A stretch of DNA of 64,000 nucleotides from the NCBI GenBank assembly GCA_023846275.1, contig CM043865.1, positions 32,998,412 through 33,062,411 of the forward strand, written 5' to 3'. Position numbers and translations under genes: made by a program. Below are positions 11,182 through 25,800 of this stretch, piece by piece; position 1 is the first letter of the stretch; each line of letters starts with the position of its first letter. This stretch comes from Vanilla planifolia (taxonomy: Eukaryota > Streptophyta > Magnoliopsida > Asparagales > Orchidaceae). A model generated the notes under the pieces. That model did no database searches, was not told the origin of the DNA, and saw nothing but the letters and a program-made list of their open reading frames with translations.

Positions 11182-11387
11182 TCCATTCAAACATGTTTTA
11201 CACCCCCATGGAACCTTGGAAGTGTTAAGGTTATATCTAGCCAAAAAATAAAAAAAATGAAAATTCAAGGAAATAAGGAAGCAAGGATACAAGTGTTTCC
11301 AATCGAACATGTCTTACACCCCCATGGCACCTTGGAACTGTTAAGGTTTTATCTAGCAAAAAGAAAAGGAATGAAAATCCAAGAAAG
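11182..11387 (+). repeat. Two diverged copies of a ~90-bp segment
   Basis: The block containing ACACCCCCATGG.ACCTTGGAA.TGTTAAGGTT occurs at about 11182-11270 and again at about 11298-11387, offset about 116 bp. Both continue into A-rich sequence with ATGAAAAT.CAAG. Confidence 0.75.
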
Positions 11388-11769
11388 AATTAAGCAAGGA
11401 TATCTACTTGCACTGTAAGAAGGCCAAATAGGACCTAGTCAAGGAGGATGTTATGAATCAAGTGAAATCCGTTCCAAAAGCCATTGATATCTTCTACAAC
11501 AAGATGACCTTTTTTGTAAGAGAAAACTAAGATTTGGGATAATAGTCCTTATTCAGTTCAAAACTAGTTAATGCACTAGTATTTTTTGAATATTGTAATG
11601 GAAGTGTAAAATGTTTTTTGTAAAGATCACTTGAAAAAGAAAAAAGAAAAACAAAATATATTAGATTTTAATCATCTAATGGGTCTATACTTCAGCAGTG
11701 GTTGAAGACAATAATTATTTGATGCTATTGTGGGTCATGATAGGTCTGAGATGATGATGAATGATCTTG

Positions 11770-11851
11770 TAATCTATCTATTAAAATCTGGTACTTTATC
11801 AGCTATATAGTAATCTATCTATTAAAATCTGGTACTTTATTGGTCATATAG
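11770..11851 (+). repeat. 41-bp tandem duplication
   Basis: TAATCTATCTATTAAAATCT starts at 11770 and at 11811. Each is followed by GGTACTTTAT and a variable TCAGCTATATAG or TGGTCATATAG end. Confidence 0.9.
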
Positions 11852-12389
11852 TTACCTTTTCATGAGCTCCCATCTTTATTGTTCCCTTTTTTTTTGTAGT
11901 CATCTACATTGATGACTAGAATCTAGAAGCATTATAGAGACCTACAGAGGTATCTCGCTGCTTAACTAATCTTACTTGCTGGTGTTTCCTTCATGGCCAC
12001 CCTCCACTAGCCTTCAAATAAACTGACAGAAATGAGAGAAATAAGCATGTAAGGAAAGTGATAATATCATGGAGTTCTTTGAGAACAAGCATATCTAATT
12101 CATTTATAGCTAGAATGATAAATTTTCTTAAACTGCAACAATAATACGTGTTTGAGATTAATACATTTCCTTTGAGAATTATTAAAAGCTTTTGCTACAA
12201 GAGTTGTGATAAGAACTATTGAACATTTCATGCTTATTATAATTAAAAAAGCCATCTTCTTTTTTAATTTGTCTATTCCAAGGAAAGAAATAGCTTGAAG
12301 ATCTTTGTAAATTTATAAAGTTTTCTTAACTCTTTTCTCAATTTCATATTATTCCTCAAAAAAGCTTCGAGATTGCACCATGCTTGATA

Positions 12390-13065
12390 TTGAATCCAAA
12401 GGATCAACTACTTGATAAATACATTTGGTGGCTAAGCTTCTTTATGACTTGGTAGTAGCTCTAAATGTGCAAATGTCTTGTAGGAGGGTTGGTACATAAA
12501 CTACTTGTATCAAAGTTATAGAATTTGTTTTTACTAAGACATTCTAGAAAAGAACTGAACCCATTAATAAGGGGAAAGGCTATTGTGGTATTGCAATAGT
12601 AATATTAAAAATTTGTTGTTAGGTGGATAATGTCTATTTTTTTTGTAATTTACATAGTCATAAATAAACAATAAAGTATATAAAGTTTAAATTGGAAATA
12701 AAGACTTAATTAATTTTAGGGCTGGATATATAAATCTCTATTTGGAAGAGTATAGGAATGCTTACTAGAACTAGAATTTTAGTTAAAGTGGAATCCAAGG
12801 GTTCTAGTTCTAGATAAATACCTTTGGTGGCTAAGCCTCTTGATAATTGTATTGTTGCATCTACATGTGCAATTGTTGTGACAAGAAAGGGCTTGGTCAA
12901 ATTATCTATAGATACTGAATCTGCTTGAATCTTATGCTATAGATATGTCTAGAAAAGAACCTTGGGGGTGTATAATGGTAATTTTAAAGATTTGGTTCTT
13001 AGGAGGATTGTGTGGCTATTTTTTAAACTACATACTAATAAATATCCATAAAAACAGTGTATAGT
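12390..13065 (+). repeat. Diverged ~280-bp direct repeat, period about 399
   Basis: Copy A runs from about 12390 to 12690 and copy B from about 12788 to 13065. Shared landmarks are GAATCCAA, TTTGGTGGCTAAGC, ATGTGCAA, TCTAGAAAAGAAC and AATAAATA. Similarity is moderate, so this is an old duplication or two copies of an unnamed element. Confidence 0.65.
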
Positions 13066-13789
13066 TGGTTGAAAAAAGAGGAAAAAGATAATCATATTTG
13101 TATTTTAAAAAACAAAAGCAAGTAATTATTGGTATACTTGATAGTGCAACTAGAGTTAAATTTCTTGTTATACAGACTCTTGAACAACAATGCCCCAAAA
13201 TTCATGACAAAGAATAGCCAAAAGATAATGAGATTGATGCACACCTTCTCTTGACACTGTTTTTTAGGTTTTTCATATTCAGAACTTCCTAATTCTGCTT
13301 TTAACAGCCTAAAATTCAGTGGAGATTACTCCTGTTTTCCTTCCAGCAGAATCATTTCCATTTCTATTCTTCCCAGTTTTTAACACCTTTAACTTTGCTA
13401 TCCATGATTTTTCTGTTTGCCTAACATTTGGATCCAAAAAAATATTTCTTCTAATGATTTAGTTTACAGATTAAATGTTTTGAATGAGTAATAAATAATA
13501 AACCTTGCCACAAATCATCGAAAAAGAAAAATCTGTGCAATAATGCACGTTCATTTGAATAACTAGGAGATCAACGCTCTCATTTGGGCTAGAAACTGGT
13601 TAAATTGGAGTGTTCTATCTGATCCATGTTTGGGTAAGTTTATTTTTTCATATGGAATTTAGAATGGGTTGCAAGTGTTTGCTGCATTCAAATCTGCAGG
13701 CTTAGAGTCATTTGCAGTTTCTGCAATTTTTTTGGTTTGAAGTATGAATGGTTGACACAATTGAACTGTAATCTATTGGAGATTTTTTT

Positions 13790-13878
13790 CAGGTTTTAAA
13801 TTTGATGATGAATGTCATGGTTGAGTAATAAATTAATTGGAATTTTTTGCAGGTTTAAATTTGATGATGAACGTGTGA
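13790..13878 (+). repeat. Duplicated splice acceptor plus exon start
   Basis: A CAG followed by GTTTTAAATTTGATGATGAA at 13790-13812 precedes the real CAG plus GTTTAAATTTGATGATGAA at 13850-13871, about 60 bp apart. The upstream copy has one extra T. Spliced from the upstream site, the frame would meet TAA at once, so only the downstream acceptor fits the protein. Confidence 0.85.
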
Positions 13879-16800
13879 CAAAAGAAGAAATAAAGAGGGC
13901 ATTGGAGGAACAGTATGGGGGAGAGGAAGAGGTGACACGTTTTCCTTTTATGGAAATTTTTATCTTGTAAATTTTAGTTTTCATCCTCACTTTTTTACTC
14001 ATCCAACAGTTGCCACAAACGAACCCTGGATTCAACAACACACCATTTAAATTTACGAAGTATTCAAATGCTTACATGCTTGTCTACATTCGTGAGAGTG
14101 ACAAGGATAAAATAATATGCAGTGTGGATGAAAAAGACATTGCAGAACACCTTCGGGTAGGGAAGTTGTAAAGTTCATAAATCCCCTTAAAATGATTGGA
14201 GGAATCAAAATCACTATCTTATTTGTTTTTCAGATTAGGTTGAAGAAAGAACAAGAAGAGAAAGAGCACAAGAAAAAAGAAAAAGCAGAGGCTCATCTAT
14301 ATACAATCATTAAGGTCTCCATATGTTTGAGATCAGTTGGTCCTGCTGATCTTACAGCATTGTCTTTTTATTCATTAAGGCCTTTATTTGATGTCTTAAA
14401 TTGTTTATACAGGTTGCTCGAGATGAAGATCTGACTGAGCAAATAGGAAGGGATATTTATTTTGATTTGGTAGACCATGACAAAGTTCGCAGCTTTCGTA
14501 TTCAAAAACAAATGCCTTTTAAGGCTTTCAAGGTAATGTATTATTTACTGATACTCTGCAACTCGGATGTTGAATAAGTTTTGCACAATTGTACTCGTGT
14601 TTAACTCAACTCATATTTAATGTTTGTGCTTAGTTAGATTTTTTTGAGATTCTTTTTTTGTCATCATTACAAACATTAAGTTGCATGGTTTTCTTTTTCG
14701 ATGCAGTGATTGGAGTTAACTTTTCTAGCTCATTAGATCTACTCCCATTTTACCCCTTCAAAGCAGGGTTTGCTATGATTTTCTACGGTATAGTAGACTA
14801 TCCATACTTTGTTATATTTATGTAATGGTCTTTCAATGGCAAAATATCCATGTGGGTTAAGGACTTGTTTGGCCGAGAATTTGGCTTGAAGATCAATGAT
14901 CAATTGTAGTTTTGCATTTTATAGCTTGAAGCAAGCTCCTATTGAAGTAAGCTGAGCTTAACTACGAGCCACAAATATGGCTTGGCCTTTTTGGCAAAGC
15001 TGATTTCAAGCAATGGATAGCTTGTTCATCATACTTTGAAATTGATTCTTTTTTTTTTTTACTATATAAATATATTAAAAATTGAGTCAATTCCAAGCCA
15101 TGGTAGGCTTGATCATCATGACGTGAAATTGATATATATCTATGCATCTACATATTTATATAGTTTATATAATAATTACACACGTTTAGTTTACTAGTCT
15201 ATAATTTTATACTTGTTTGCATTTGATGGTAGAATGCATATAAAATTATTTGTGTATCATTTAATTTCTATGTATGTGTATGATACTTATGTATATTAGT
15301 TGTGTATAAATTATGCATTCATCATTTAATTTGTTAGCATAAATTATGCACATATTATATATAAATTTTATAACTCACACGTGGTGTGTATTGTAAAAAT
15401 GCCAAATGCTCAATCTCATTTCATATTCATTAGGAATCAGTTCAAAATCAAGTCGTCCTCACTCCTACCTTTGGCATTTGTTTTGTGTTGTCTTGTTTTT
15501 GTTGAGCTTTGTTTTAAAACCTTGGAAGAAATGCATGTCTAACTTCACATCCATTTCCTTTTTTGGTTTGCAAAATAGAAAACACAATTACTGCTTGATT
15601 GTAAGAGCATCAAGGTTAGTTGTGTGTTTCAAAGCTCTCATTTATGTAGGGTTTGGGGGGACTCCTTTTGGTCCAGGGCACATAACCTTGTCAAACATCA
15701 TTTTGATAGCATAGTTTTCAGTTTTTAACATTTTTGCCTTGGATTTGTGACCCCTTTGCGTTATGCAAATATTCCTTCTCCTCCAGTGCACTGTCACATA
15801 CCTTTCGACTATATCTGAACCTTTGCATTGCTAATCTACTTATTCTGTAGAGTTGCATAAGAGTTTGGTTGTATCCTTCTTATCAACATATAAATGTTGA
15901 GGGAAATAATGATGAAGAAAACAGAAACCAAGTTTCACCCTAGCTAGATGCAGATGTTAGGAGCCAGTGATGGGTTAGGGGTGTGGGGGCAGAAATAGGA
16001 AGGAGGGAGGAAGTGCATAAAAGCATCACAAGGTTCCCTAGACATTGCTTGTTTTATTTTTTTGGGAAAAAAGCAAGGCATGTCAAACATCATGCGCATT
16101 GTGTTGTGTGGTGCTGTTGCTAAGCTATTGTAGTTCTGGCTTCACGCATGTGTGCCTTTTTTGGATCATAGTTAGCTGCTTTGCTGCGTTCTAAGCTGGG
16201 TTTTCTGCCACCTGTGCTGTTATTTTTATTTGTCTTATTATCACGATGAAGAGAAGTCATTCCTAAGGGTTGTAGCATGATTGTTTTCATTTAATGTCGT
16301 AATTTCTGCCAAAGTTCTTGAAATTATTTAGATCATCTTTTTGCAAAGTAGTACTGAATCTTGTTTAAATGACTTGTGAACATACTGGAATGACTTTTGT
16401 TGCTCCTTTGCTTTATTGATGATCCATGTGATATTTTTAATACTTGTTAGCGCTCCACTTGAGGCATTAGCACAATGCTGACCTTATTTTTGGTTGTATT
16501 ACAGTAGAAGAAAAGTATATTGCGGCTGGTACACAGATCATTGTTTGGTTGGTAGGAGTTTGAATACAAATTCATTTGAAGTCATGGTTTATCTCGCATG
16601 GTTTTGAATTTCGGATTGTACTAAATACTATTTTATTAAACTATGGTTCTTTTCGGTAAATCTCGAAAGTTAAAACTTTTTTGTGTTGAGACAAGCAAAT
16701 GTGTAACTTCATGACCTTGTGGAAAATGCACATGTACACCATCTTTTTGATGTAACATTGAGTTCATCTGTTTTGACATATCACAACTCAAATTCGTTAT

Positions 16801-19800
16801 TTTATGCTTCATTGCCTGCTTTTGGACAATTCCTTGTACGTTTCGTTAGCATTACTGGAATAGTGTGTTTGCCCCTATTATGACACCTTCAGTTTTGTTT
16901 AATGGGCACAGTTTTGTAACCTTATGGCCTTCTGTGATGTCATTTTACAATATGCAGGAGGAGGTGGCCAAAGTATTTGGCATTCCAGTTCAATTTCAGC
17001 GATTTTGGCTGTGGGCCAAGAGACAAAATCACACATACCGTCCCAATAGACCATTGAGCCCTCAGGAGGAAGCACAGTCTTCTGTAAGTTATATGCACAT
17101 TAATATCTGCTAGGAGGGTGATATTTATAGGTGCAAAATATTTTGTGGAGGCTTTGTATGTATTTACTTCATGTGCTTAGTTCTGTTTTGTGTTTGATGG
17201 CTGAATCCTACTCATCCCATCCAACCCCGCAAAACACACGCACACACCCTTTTTTCTTAGAAAAGAAAATATACCAAAAACCACCACTAACACACACACA
17301 ACCAACAACCAGATGCTAAGACAAACATGACTTTGCTCTTCATACTTCTTAATCAGATGTTGGTTTAAATTTACCTTTATGCAGCACCTAAAATTTACTA
17401 ATGTACTGTTTTCTTAGATTGAAAACTTTCATGTCATTTACTCATCGGCACTTATTGTATTAATGTCTTATGACTAGCTTGTCTGTCACGTACCATCCAT
17501 TTTCAATTTATGTTGTATATCCGTGTGGTTTAATGATATGCTGAGTTCATGGTATACTGGAGCTTATTGGTTTTCCAACTGCTCAGTGGCGTGATGATTA
17601 TCTATTATCTCTATGTAGGTTGGACAATTAAGGGAGGTATCAAATAAAGGACATAATGCTGAGCTCAAGCTATTTTTGGAAGTAGAGCGTGCAGTGAGTA
17701 AACATCAACTTGCAGCTAATGTGACTGAAATATCTTTGATTCTCCTTCTGCTAAAGATTTTTTTTTTGGTGCAAAATTCTTCAAATTAGCTCACTTTCCA
17801 TTTTTAGCATTCATATTTCTATATCATCTTTTTTTTTTTTAAATTTTTTCCGTGTTGATGTGAATATTTTGTTTAATATGATATTAAATGCAAAAAATAT
17901 GTGGATGAACAAATGAAAAGGTTTTGATGCCTATTTATAAAAGCAAAAGAGAAACTTAGAATTGTGTAAGTAATGAAAATATTTTGTGAGTTATACTTAG
18001 AAGTCTTTAGAAAGTGATTATATTTGAGACTAATATGCCCAATACTTAATTTAACTATGTTTAGTAAGGTCAAATGTTGATGTCATGCACTTGTTTTAGA
18101 TATTTAATGGAGAGTATAGGACAAGCAAAAAAGATTTTTACTTTTTATTTATCTCAATGTCGTATATGATAAAGTGACAAGAGAATTGTTCTGAAGATCT
18201 TAGTAAAGAAATATGTTACTACTATATGTATTGAAGTGATAAAAGACATATAATGAATAATGACATATATGCACGTCCAAACAAAATTGATTAAAGGTTT
18301 CCTATTTATAACTTTTATTTGTCATGTCTCTTATGCAATTCTCTTCTTGTTTACATTAATAATGGATGCTCTTACTAGTCAAATCCAATATAAAATACCA
18401 TTATAGATTTTATTTGTTGATAATTTTAAATAAATGATTCATGATTCTCTTGGAGCAATTGACCTATTATTGTTGGTCTCGTCTCTAAGCATTGTGTGAC
18501 ATATACTTTGGCTTCGTTTGAGACATTGTTTTCAAACTTAGGTTTTTACAAAAAGGCTTCTCGAAACACAACTTTGTATTTGCTTGATCACATTTTGAAA
18601 TGCGTTTTTTTAAATCAAGAAATAAAAAATAATATGAGAAAGCAAAAAATAATTTTATTGTTTAAAGAAATATTAAAAAATTATTTTACTCTTTCACAGA
18701 AAATTTAATGACCGATTTAGTCACATTATATAATTATTCTATTAACTATTTATTAATAGTGTATTAATTAAATATGTAATTTTTTATAACACTTAAAAAG
18801 TAATATTTTTTAAACTTATTTTTTATTAATCAACTTAATATTCAATAAATATTTTAGTACAATCTTAATTATTCAAATTGAAGGTTACCCTACTATTAAT
18901 GAAAAGAGTGAAGCTTTTCTTGTTCATAACATCGCTTCCATTTCGTGTGATACAATTTTCTGGAGAGCAAATTTAAGACTGAAGCCAAGTTGGGTCCATG
19001 GAGAATGACTTTAGAGTCCAAGGAATCTCATCATAATAGATCTAAATTCAAACATATAAAAAGCCAGTTTAGTTAAAATTAAAATACAAGTTTCTTAAAT
19101 ATTACAATTGGGGATCATAATATATTGAAAAGATAGGGACTTAGTTATGTTGGTTTTATATTTCAAACTAATAATAAAATTAATGAGAATGTTAATAATG
19201 AAATTTAAATAAAGTAAATAGAGGAATATTTCTAATGTTGTGTGTTTTTAAAATAGCTTAAGATTAAAGATAAGTATTATGAGACTACGTTAAGCTCGAC
19301 AATGTTATATGGTAATGTTGGCTTATGAGGAGATAAAAATAAAATGGTTGTTGTTGATGTGGATCATATAACTATATTTTAAAAGAATATGATTACAAAT
19401 GAATACCTTCAAAAGAAAATTTGTGTAATATTGATTGACGAGAAACGTATGGTTTGAGTATGTTAAATAGAGGCATTTTAATGACTATGTTAAGAGATGA
19501 TTTTTTTTGGAATTTCTCACTCTAAATAAAAAAAGTGGTAGATGCAAAAAAAAAACAAGGGAAAAGAGTATTTGAAAAAACTTTGTATGTTGGGATATTA
19601 AGAAAGTGTTGCTAATGGGAAAAGCAAAATCATGTTAAATGATTCATGTAGCCGAGTTCAACTTGTGTGATTAAGATTTGTTGCTTTTGCATAGAATTTT
19701 CAGTCAATATTATTCAAAATTAGGTTCCAAATTATAGCTAAGTAGATATTTTTCTAAGTTGATTAATTGATGAGCAATTCGACTTGATCTATTTAATTGA

Positions 19801-22800
19801 AAAGGCATTAGTCATGGACCATATGATTCTGTTATTAGCTGTCTCGAATATTGTAAATACGTACATACATGTTAAGTGAATATTATGTGTTTTGGTTTTT
19901 TGGCATTCGGATTGTTTGAATGGATCTTGGACCAAATTCATAATGATCCCAGTTTGATTCTGTTTGATTTGACCATTGAGTTTATCCGTACCTCTTTTGG
20001 TTCAGACTTAGGTCATGGTCAACCTCATTTGAATCTAATCCACAAGCCTATATAATACATATAAACATACATACAATCACATACTCTAATATCTTAATTT
20101 AACTTTTATTTATTTGATTATTCAGGATTTAATTCCCATTCTCCCACCAGACAAGAACAAGGAAGATATACTGCTTTTTTTCAAACTTTATGATCCTATG
20201 AAGGAAGAGCTAAGGTGTTTATCTATTATTGCATTTGTGGTTTCGATAAGGTATTTATGATGCTGATGGGTTCTATTTTTTTTGTCATTTACATATTAAG
20301 GTACGTAGGAAGATTGTTTGTTAAGGCACTTGGGAAGCCCACAGATATACTTACAAAACTTAATGAAATGGCGGGTTTTCCACCTAATGAGGAAATTGAA
20401 CTCTATGAGGTTAGCCTATCGTTTAAAGGGTACTAAGTTTGTTATTTCCTGAAAACTTCCACTAAGATGCCTATCTTTTGTCTATTTACTTGTTTTTAAA
20501 TGTCCCTTTGTAACTTTTCAGGAAATAAAGTTTGAACCTAGCATTATGTGTGAACTGATCGACAAGAAGCTCAATTTCAGATCCAGCCAGGTTAAATATT
20601 TTAAGGATATTATTTCAAGAATTACTATAATACTAAATAATCCACTGGTTGATAGGTCTGTTTTGTGTCATTTAACAGCTTGAGGATGGTGATATTATTT
20701 GTTATCAGAAACGTCCTCCTGAGAACAACCCTGAGTGCCGCTTTCCTGATGTTCCTTCCTTTCTAGAATATGTTCACAATCGGCAGGTATGTGTGGCTGT
20801 TGTTTGAATTCAGGCATTGTCTATTAGGCAGAAACGTGCATTATAGCAATTGTTGTTTACTTATATCTTTTGTTTTCTGAATACACATGAGGTAAAGTGA
20901 AGAAAGTTGAACTCGAATTGTTTGGATAATGTTAAGGATGATATCATGTTTTAATTAGGCAAAAATGATGTTTTTTTGGCTATTTTTTGATATGTCTACA
21001 CAATTGCATGATAATGGTCTTAGTCAGAGGTGGTTTTCTAGGAAATTCAACTGGGTCACACCTTATTTTTTTGTTTTAGAATTTGTTATGACTTAGAAAC
21101 CATTTTTCCAGGCATTCCGGGATTGTTTAAGCTGTTTATTATCAGTTTCTATTTTTTTATGAGCCACTAATGTTTTATTTGTTAGTTTGTTCTGCTGATA
21201 TTTTATGTAATTATTCATTTTATTGATGAATTTGTTACTGTAATGATATAGCAGTCATTATTAATGGAAGGTCGTGGTATTGGTGAATTAATAAATGATT
21301 TTGATTTTGTCGATAAATTGTGTTCCAAGTGATGCTTGGTGACAATAACAGATTCAACTGAATAAATAGGTTGATGGAATAGATCTAGCTTATCCTCTAC
21401 TGCATCTTTTTTTTTCCTTCACTTTTATTCTACAAGCAACGTGCTCTATTTTAAGTTGACTTGTAAACATCAAATCTGATAGAGGCAGAATAATTCCAAT
21501 TGGCTATTTTCCTTATCAACATGTTTCAAATATGATTTTCGAGGATTGATGTTTATATTTTGGCGGTTCTTGGAACTTTATTGCCTAAAGTCATGCCTGA
21601 TGCTCAATGAAGAAATTTTTCTAGGCTATTATCAATATAAATTTATGTTTATATTAACCCTAGTCAAACTTTTCTTGAAACCATACGCGGGTAGGAGTTT
21701 TCGAGGACTGGTCGTTTCATTTTATGTTGATTAATAACTTCAAGATGCCTGTCCTTTGCCAAAAAAATAAAAAATTCTATACAACTCTATGTTAACTCAT
21801 TTAGTGTGCTAGAAAGACATAAGGCATGCACGAAAGGTCCCATGGGCAATTGGCAATTATGCGATTCTTTGTGACTTGTCTAGTAGAGTTGGGGTTCCAG
21901 TGCTACGTTGCACAGTAGATGAGACTTTGCTAGCTCTTTATGAGTATGCAAGTTTGGCCGCCTTAGCAGCCATATGCAGTTGGCCATCTGCTGAGGAAAA
22001 GGGGGGGAGGGAGGATGAAGGGGGATCACTGATTGGAGAAGCATATGGTAACCAAGAAATTTCTTTTACTGCCATGCTAGAAGTTTTGTGGGGATTACAG
22101 TCTTATATGGTTGCTATTTCTGACCCTTATTTGCATTAATATCTCTTATAAAAAGGTTTTATGTCCAGCATCATTCTTTAAGAGCCCGTATAGATGTTAA
22201 AATATGTTTGGAAGTTTTATTGAAGAACTTATAAAATACTTCGCAAATGTTCCTTGTTTGAAAGAGGTCGAGGAAGATGAATGAATTGACTTAAGTTTTT
22301 GAAATGAGATACGCATAGACCATGTGATTTTCTTAATGCTGTCTAATCTAATTTGCTATATTTGAATGTGGTGTTATTAATTGCTGTACTGTGATTTGGT
22401 GTTTCTGTAATGGCTCATCTACTAAAGTTGAGAATGTACTCGTCATTATAAATATTGTCATTATGGACTTATGTAGATGCCTTTCTTTGGAGTTTGAGAG
22501 TTCTTTTGGTGAAATATATCTTCCTATTACTTTTTGGTTTAAAAATAGAAATAGATCTAATTTTGGTTATTGATTTAACTTGAGCCTTAGGTTGTTTTGG
22601 GGATTTGATTGTTGAATCATGAATATCAAGTGCTTTATTCATGCATTCCCATTTAGCTTTGGAACTTCTCAGGCTTATAAATGATTATTTCTTTGGTCGA
22701 TGGAATTAAGTTCGATATTCTATTTTTGCTTTGAAAATTCCTGACATCAGTTCCATAGCACATGGCTTGGTGGGGCCGTATAATTATACTGTTATAGGTT

Positions 22801-25800
22801 TTTGTCGGATCCACTGATCATCATATATTGCATATATTCAAACATGGTTACAGATGTTATGAAACTTGAATTAGGATAGGTAGTGACCAAGCTATGAATT
22901 GTTGATAGCTAGTAAACTTAAATAATCAGAACTTATCTGAAGGAATAACGTTATAATGTTTAACCTCAAAAGAGAGACGCAGCAGTAAATGCTATTTCTT
23001 TTTTCCTTCCATTTGAAGTGATTACTCGTTCTTCTCATGGGGAAGTTTTTTTTTTTTTTTTTTTTTACTTCTAGCTTTTTTCATTTTTTATTTATTTTAT
23101 TTCATTCCACATCCTTGGAAACCAACCATCAGCTACATTATTTATATAATTATTATTTTTTTTTTCAAAACGACACTTAATTTGTACATTATAGATCATG
23201 TATTACATGCTCATATCTGAGACTTATTTTATTGCTATTTCTTTGTTGTTTTAGGTTGTCCATTTTCGCTCGTTAGAGAAGCCAAAAGAAGATGATTTTT
23301 GCTTGGAACTGTAGGTGTTTGGCATTTAAAAATTATGTGAATTGACTTAATTATAGTTATGCTATTGAATTCATTTCTTTGAATCATGGTTTTCTACTCT
23401 AAAGGTCAAAGCTTCATACCTATGATGACGTGGTTGAGAGAGTTGCTGGTCGTCTTGGTTTGGATGATCCATCAAAAATTCGGCTTACATCCCACAACTG
23501 CTATTCTCAGCAACCCAAGCCCCAGCCAATCAAATATCGTGGAGTAGAGCATCTCTCAGACATGTTGGTTCACTACAATCAGGTTGTGCTTGCTTTTTAT
23601 GTGGGTCACTTGATCTTGAATATTTTGAGAGTTTTTTATGGTGATACATTTTCATTGTTGTAGATGTCTGATATACTATACTACGAAGTTTTGGACATCC
23701 CTCTGCCTGAATTGCAAGGCCTAAAAACTCTAAAAGTTGCATTCCATCATGCTACAAAAGATGAAGTGGGTTTGTGATACCCGATTTCTTTGTGGATTTT
23801 GATAACTTTCTGGTAATTGTTCTGATGTTTGTGCTTCTTTTCAGATTGTAATTCATAGCATAAGACTGCCTAAAAACAGTGTCGTAGGAGATGTAATCAA
23901 TGACCTAAGAACAAAGGTATTTTTAACCTGTTGTTTGAAACTAGTAAGATATATATTCTTGAAGGATATAAAGACTATTTCGTTCTATTTTTTTGAAATA
24001 TAATTTAGATTATGCTTTGGAAAGCAATTGAGAAACCTTTTTTTTCTGGGTGCACACTTATTCTATTTGAAGGGGTCAACCATTTTAACGCTGATGGTTA
24101 TGTTCCCATTTATTTTTTTTCCTTGTTCAATCATGTATCAGGTTGAATTATCTCATCCAAATGCTGAGCTCCGGTTGTTGGAGGTGTTCTATCACAAGAT
24201 CTACAAGGTAGTACCCTTGTTTGCTATCTAACTTGTAATGGACATGGTAGCTATTGGTGATCTTGTTAATTAACCTTTCTGTTTCTCCACTAATTCATAT
24301 ATTAGTTATATTATGATTTCTCTTTATTCAGGTGCGTTTAGCCTTCTAAACCAACAGTGTTTTTAATATTTCAAGGAATACTGACGAACTTAAGTTGAAA
24401 AACCATATATTTTTGAGTTGACAATTGCTTGATGAGAGTTTTTGTTGAATGTTATGCTGCTATAAATGGTTTAGGATAAGTAGGGTATACTGACATACTC
24501 GACGAGATGGCTTTGTGATGAATATAAAGTTGCATTATTCAGAATTGTTAAGCAGCTTCACCAAATTCTCTTTTGAAATTTTCACTTGGAAAACAGGACA
24601 TTGTATCCAAAGCACAGCACAAACTTTGTTTATGATCGATGTATTATTTTTGAGGTGTCTTTATATGAAACCAGTAACATATGAAACCAGCAAACGATTA
24701 GAATATAGGTAAGCCAATGATATCATTGAAAAGCATATAGAAACTTTCGGATAAATAAACAAAATCAACATACTAAATATATGAGGTCTTCAAGAAGATT
24801 CCTGCTTAGAGGGTGCCATTTACCTGTGGCATATTTTGAGTTGGTTGTGGTTCGAGCATGTTAATTGTGGTTTGCATCAACAGGAATATTGTCCCTTCCC
24901 TGTGACTGCGGGAATGTGTCATATGTTTAATCGTCAGTTCCAAGTTATGAACATGACCATGAATGCCACACAGCTGCCATAGCCATACATAAATGAGTAA
25001 ATAGATGATCCACCTTTCTTAAAATTTTTTTATGACTGCTTATTTCTAATTTGTGAATTTGATGACCACCACATTGCAAGTTTTTACTTGCCTAATGTCC
25101 ATCCTAGCTTCAGAGGTGTAAAGAAGATAATAAAAAGAAAAAAGAAAAGGTGTACTTTGATTGAAATTGTGAGTTCCATTCTGATATGTTTGATTCTCAA
25201 ATCTAATTCCATTTTAAATAGTTGAAATTAGTGCTTAAGTTCACCAAAAGTGACCTATTCATTGGGAGAGCGATTACATTTTTTGTACTAACCTGTGTAA
25301 ATACTTGATATTTCTATCATTGTAATAATGCTCTTGTGCTCTTACCATTTTTATAGTGCTGGTGTACAGAAGGCTTTCTGGTTGCATTAGTTCCTTCTCA
25401 GTTGCCCTTATAATTGATGGCATTGTTTTATTTTTGATTTGCTTAAAACTTTTTGTCAGATCTTTCCACCCAGTGAAAAGATTGAAAACATAAATGATCA
25501 ATACTGGACTCTGCGTGCAGAAGAGGTAAGAACAATTTAGTTCATTAATGCGTTTTCCCATAAATCTTTTTATCTTCTACTAATATATATAACTAAAGAC
25601 AACGTTATTAGTCTCCAAGCAATATTACTTGGAGTTTTTGAGCTTGTTATCACCTAATCTATGACATCGACAAAATTTTGAAACCTTTCTAGGATTTTCA
25701 CTAGCTGTAATCTTAAGTAATGGTTTTGGCAAATGCACGTAATATAGTTTACTCTACATTGATATAGTTTTTGTCTACTATGCAGATACCGGAGGAGGAG

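Larger units (their letters stand above)
9892..13852 (+). other. Rest of the giant UBP12-like intron, with small duplications
   Basis: No exon was found between the retrotransposon and the first recognised exon. The stretch around 10400-10960, with a TATA-like CTATAAAAATTC at about 10731, could be an LTR remnant, but no partner copy was seen. Three internal duplications are listed separately. The intron ends with ...TTTTTTGCAG at 13852. Confidence 0.5.

Noticed and set aside
21876..22139. 87-aa plus-strand open frame in a UBP12-like intron as an extra exon
   Set aside because: The flanking exons join in frame without it, and its sequence does not resemble any USP7-family region.
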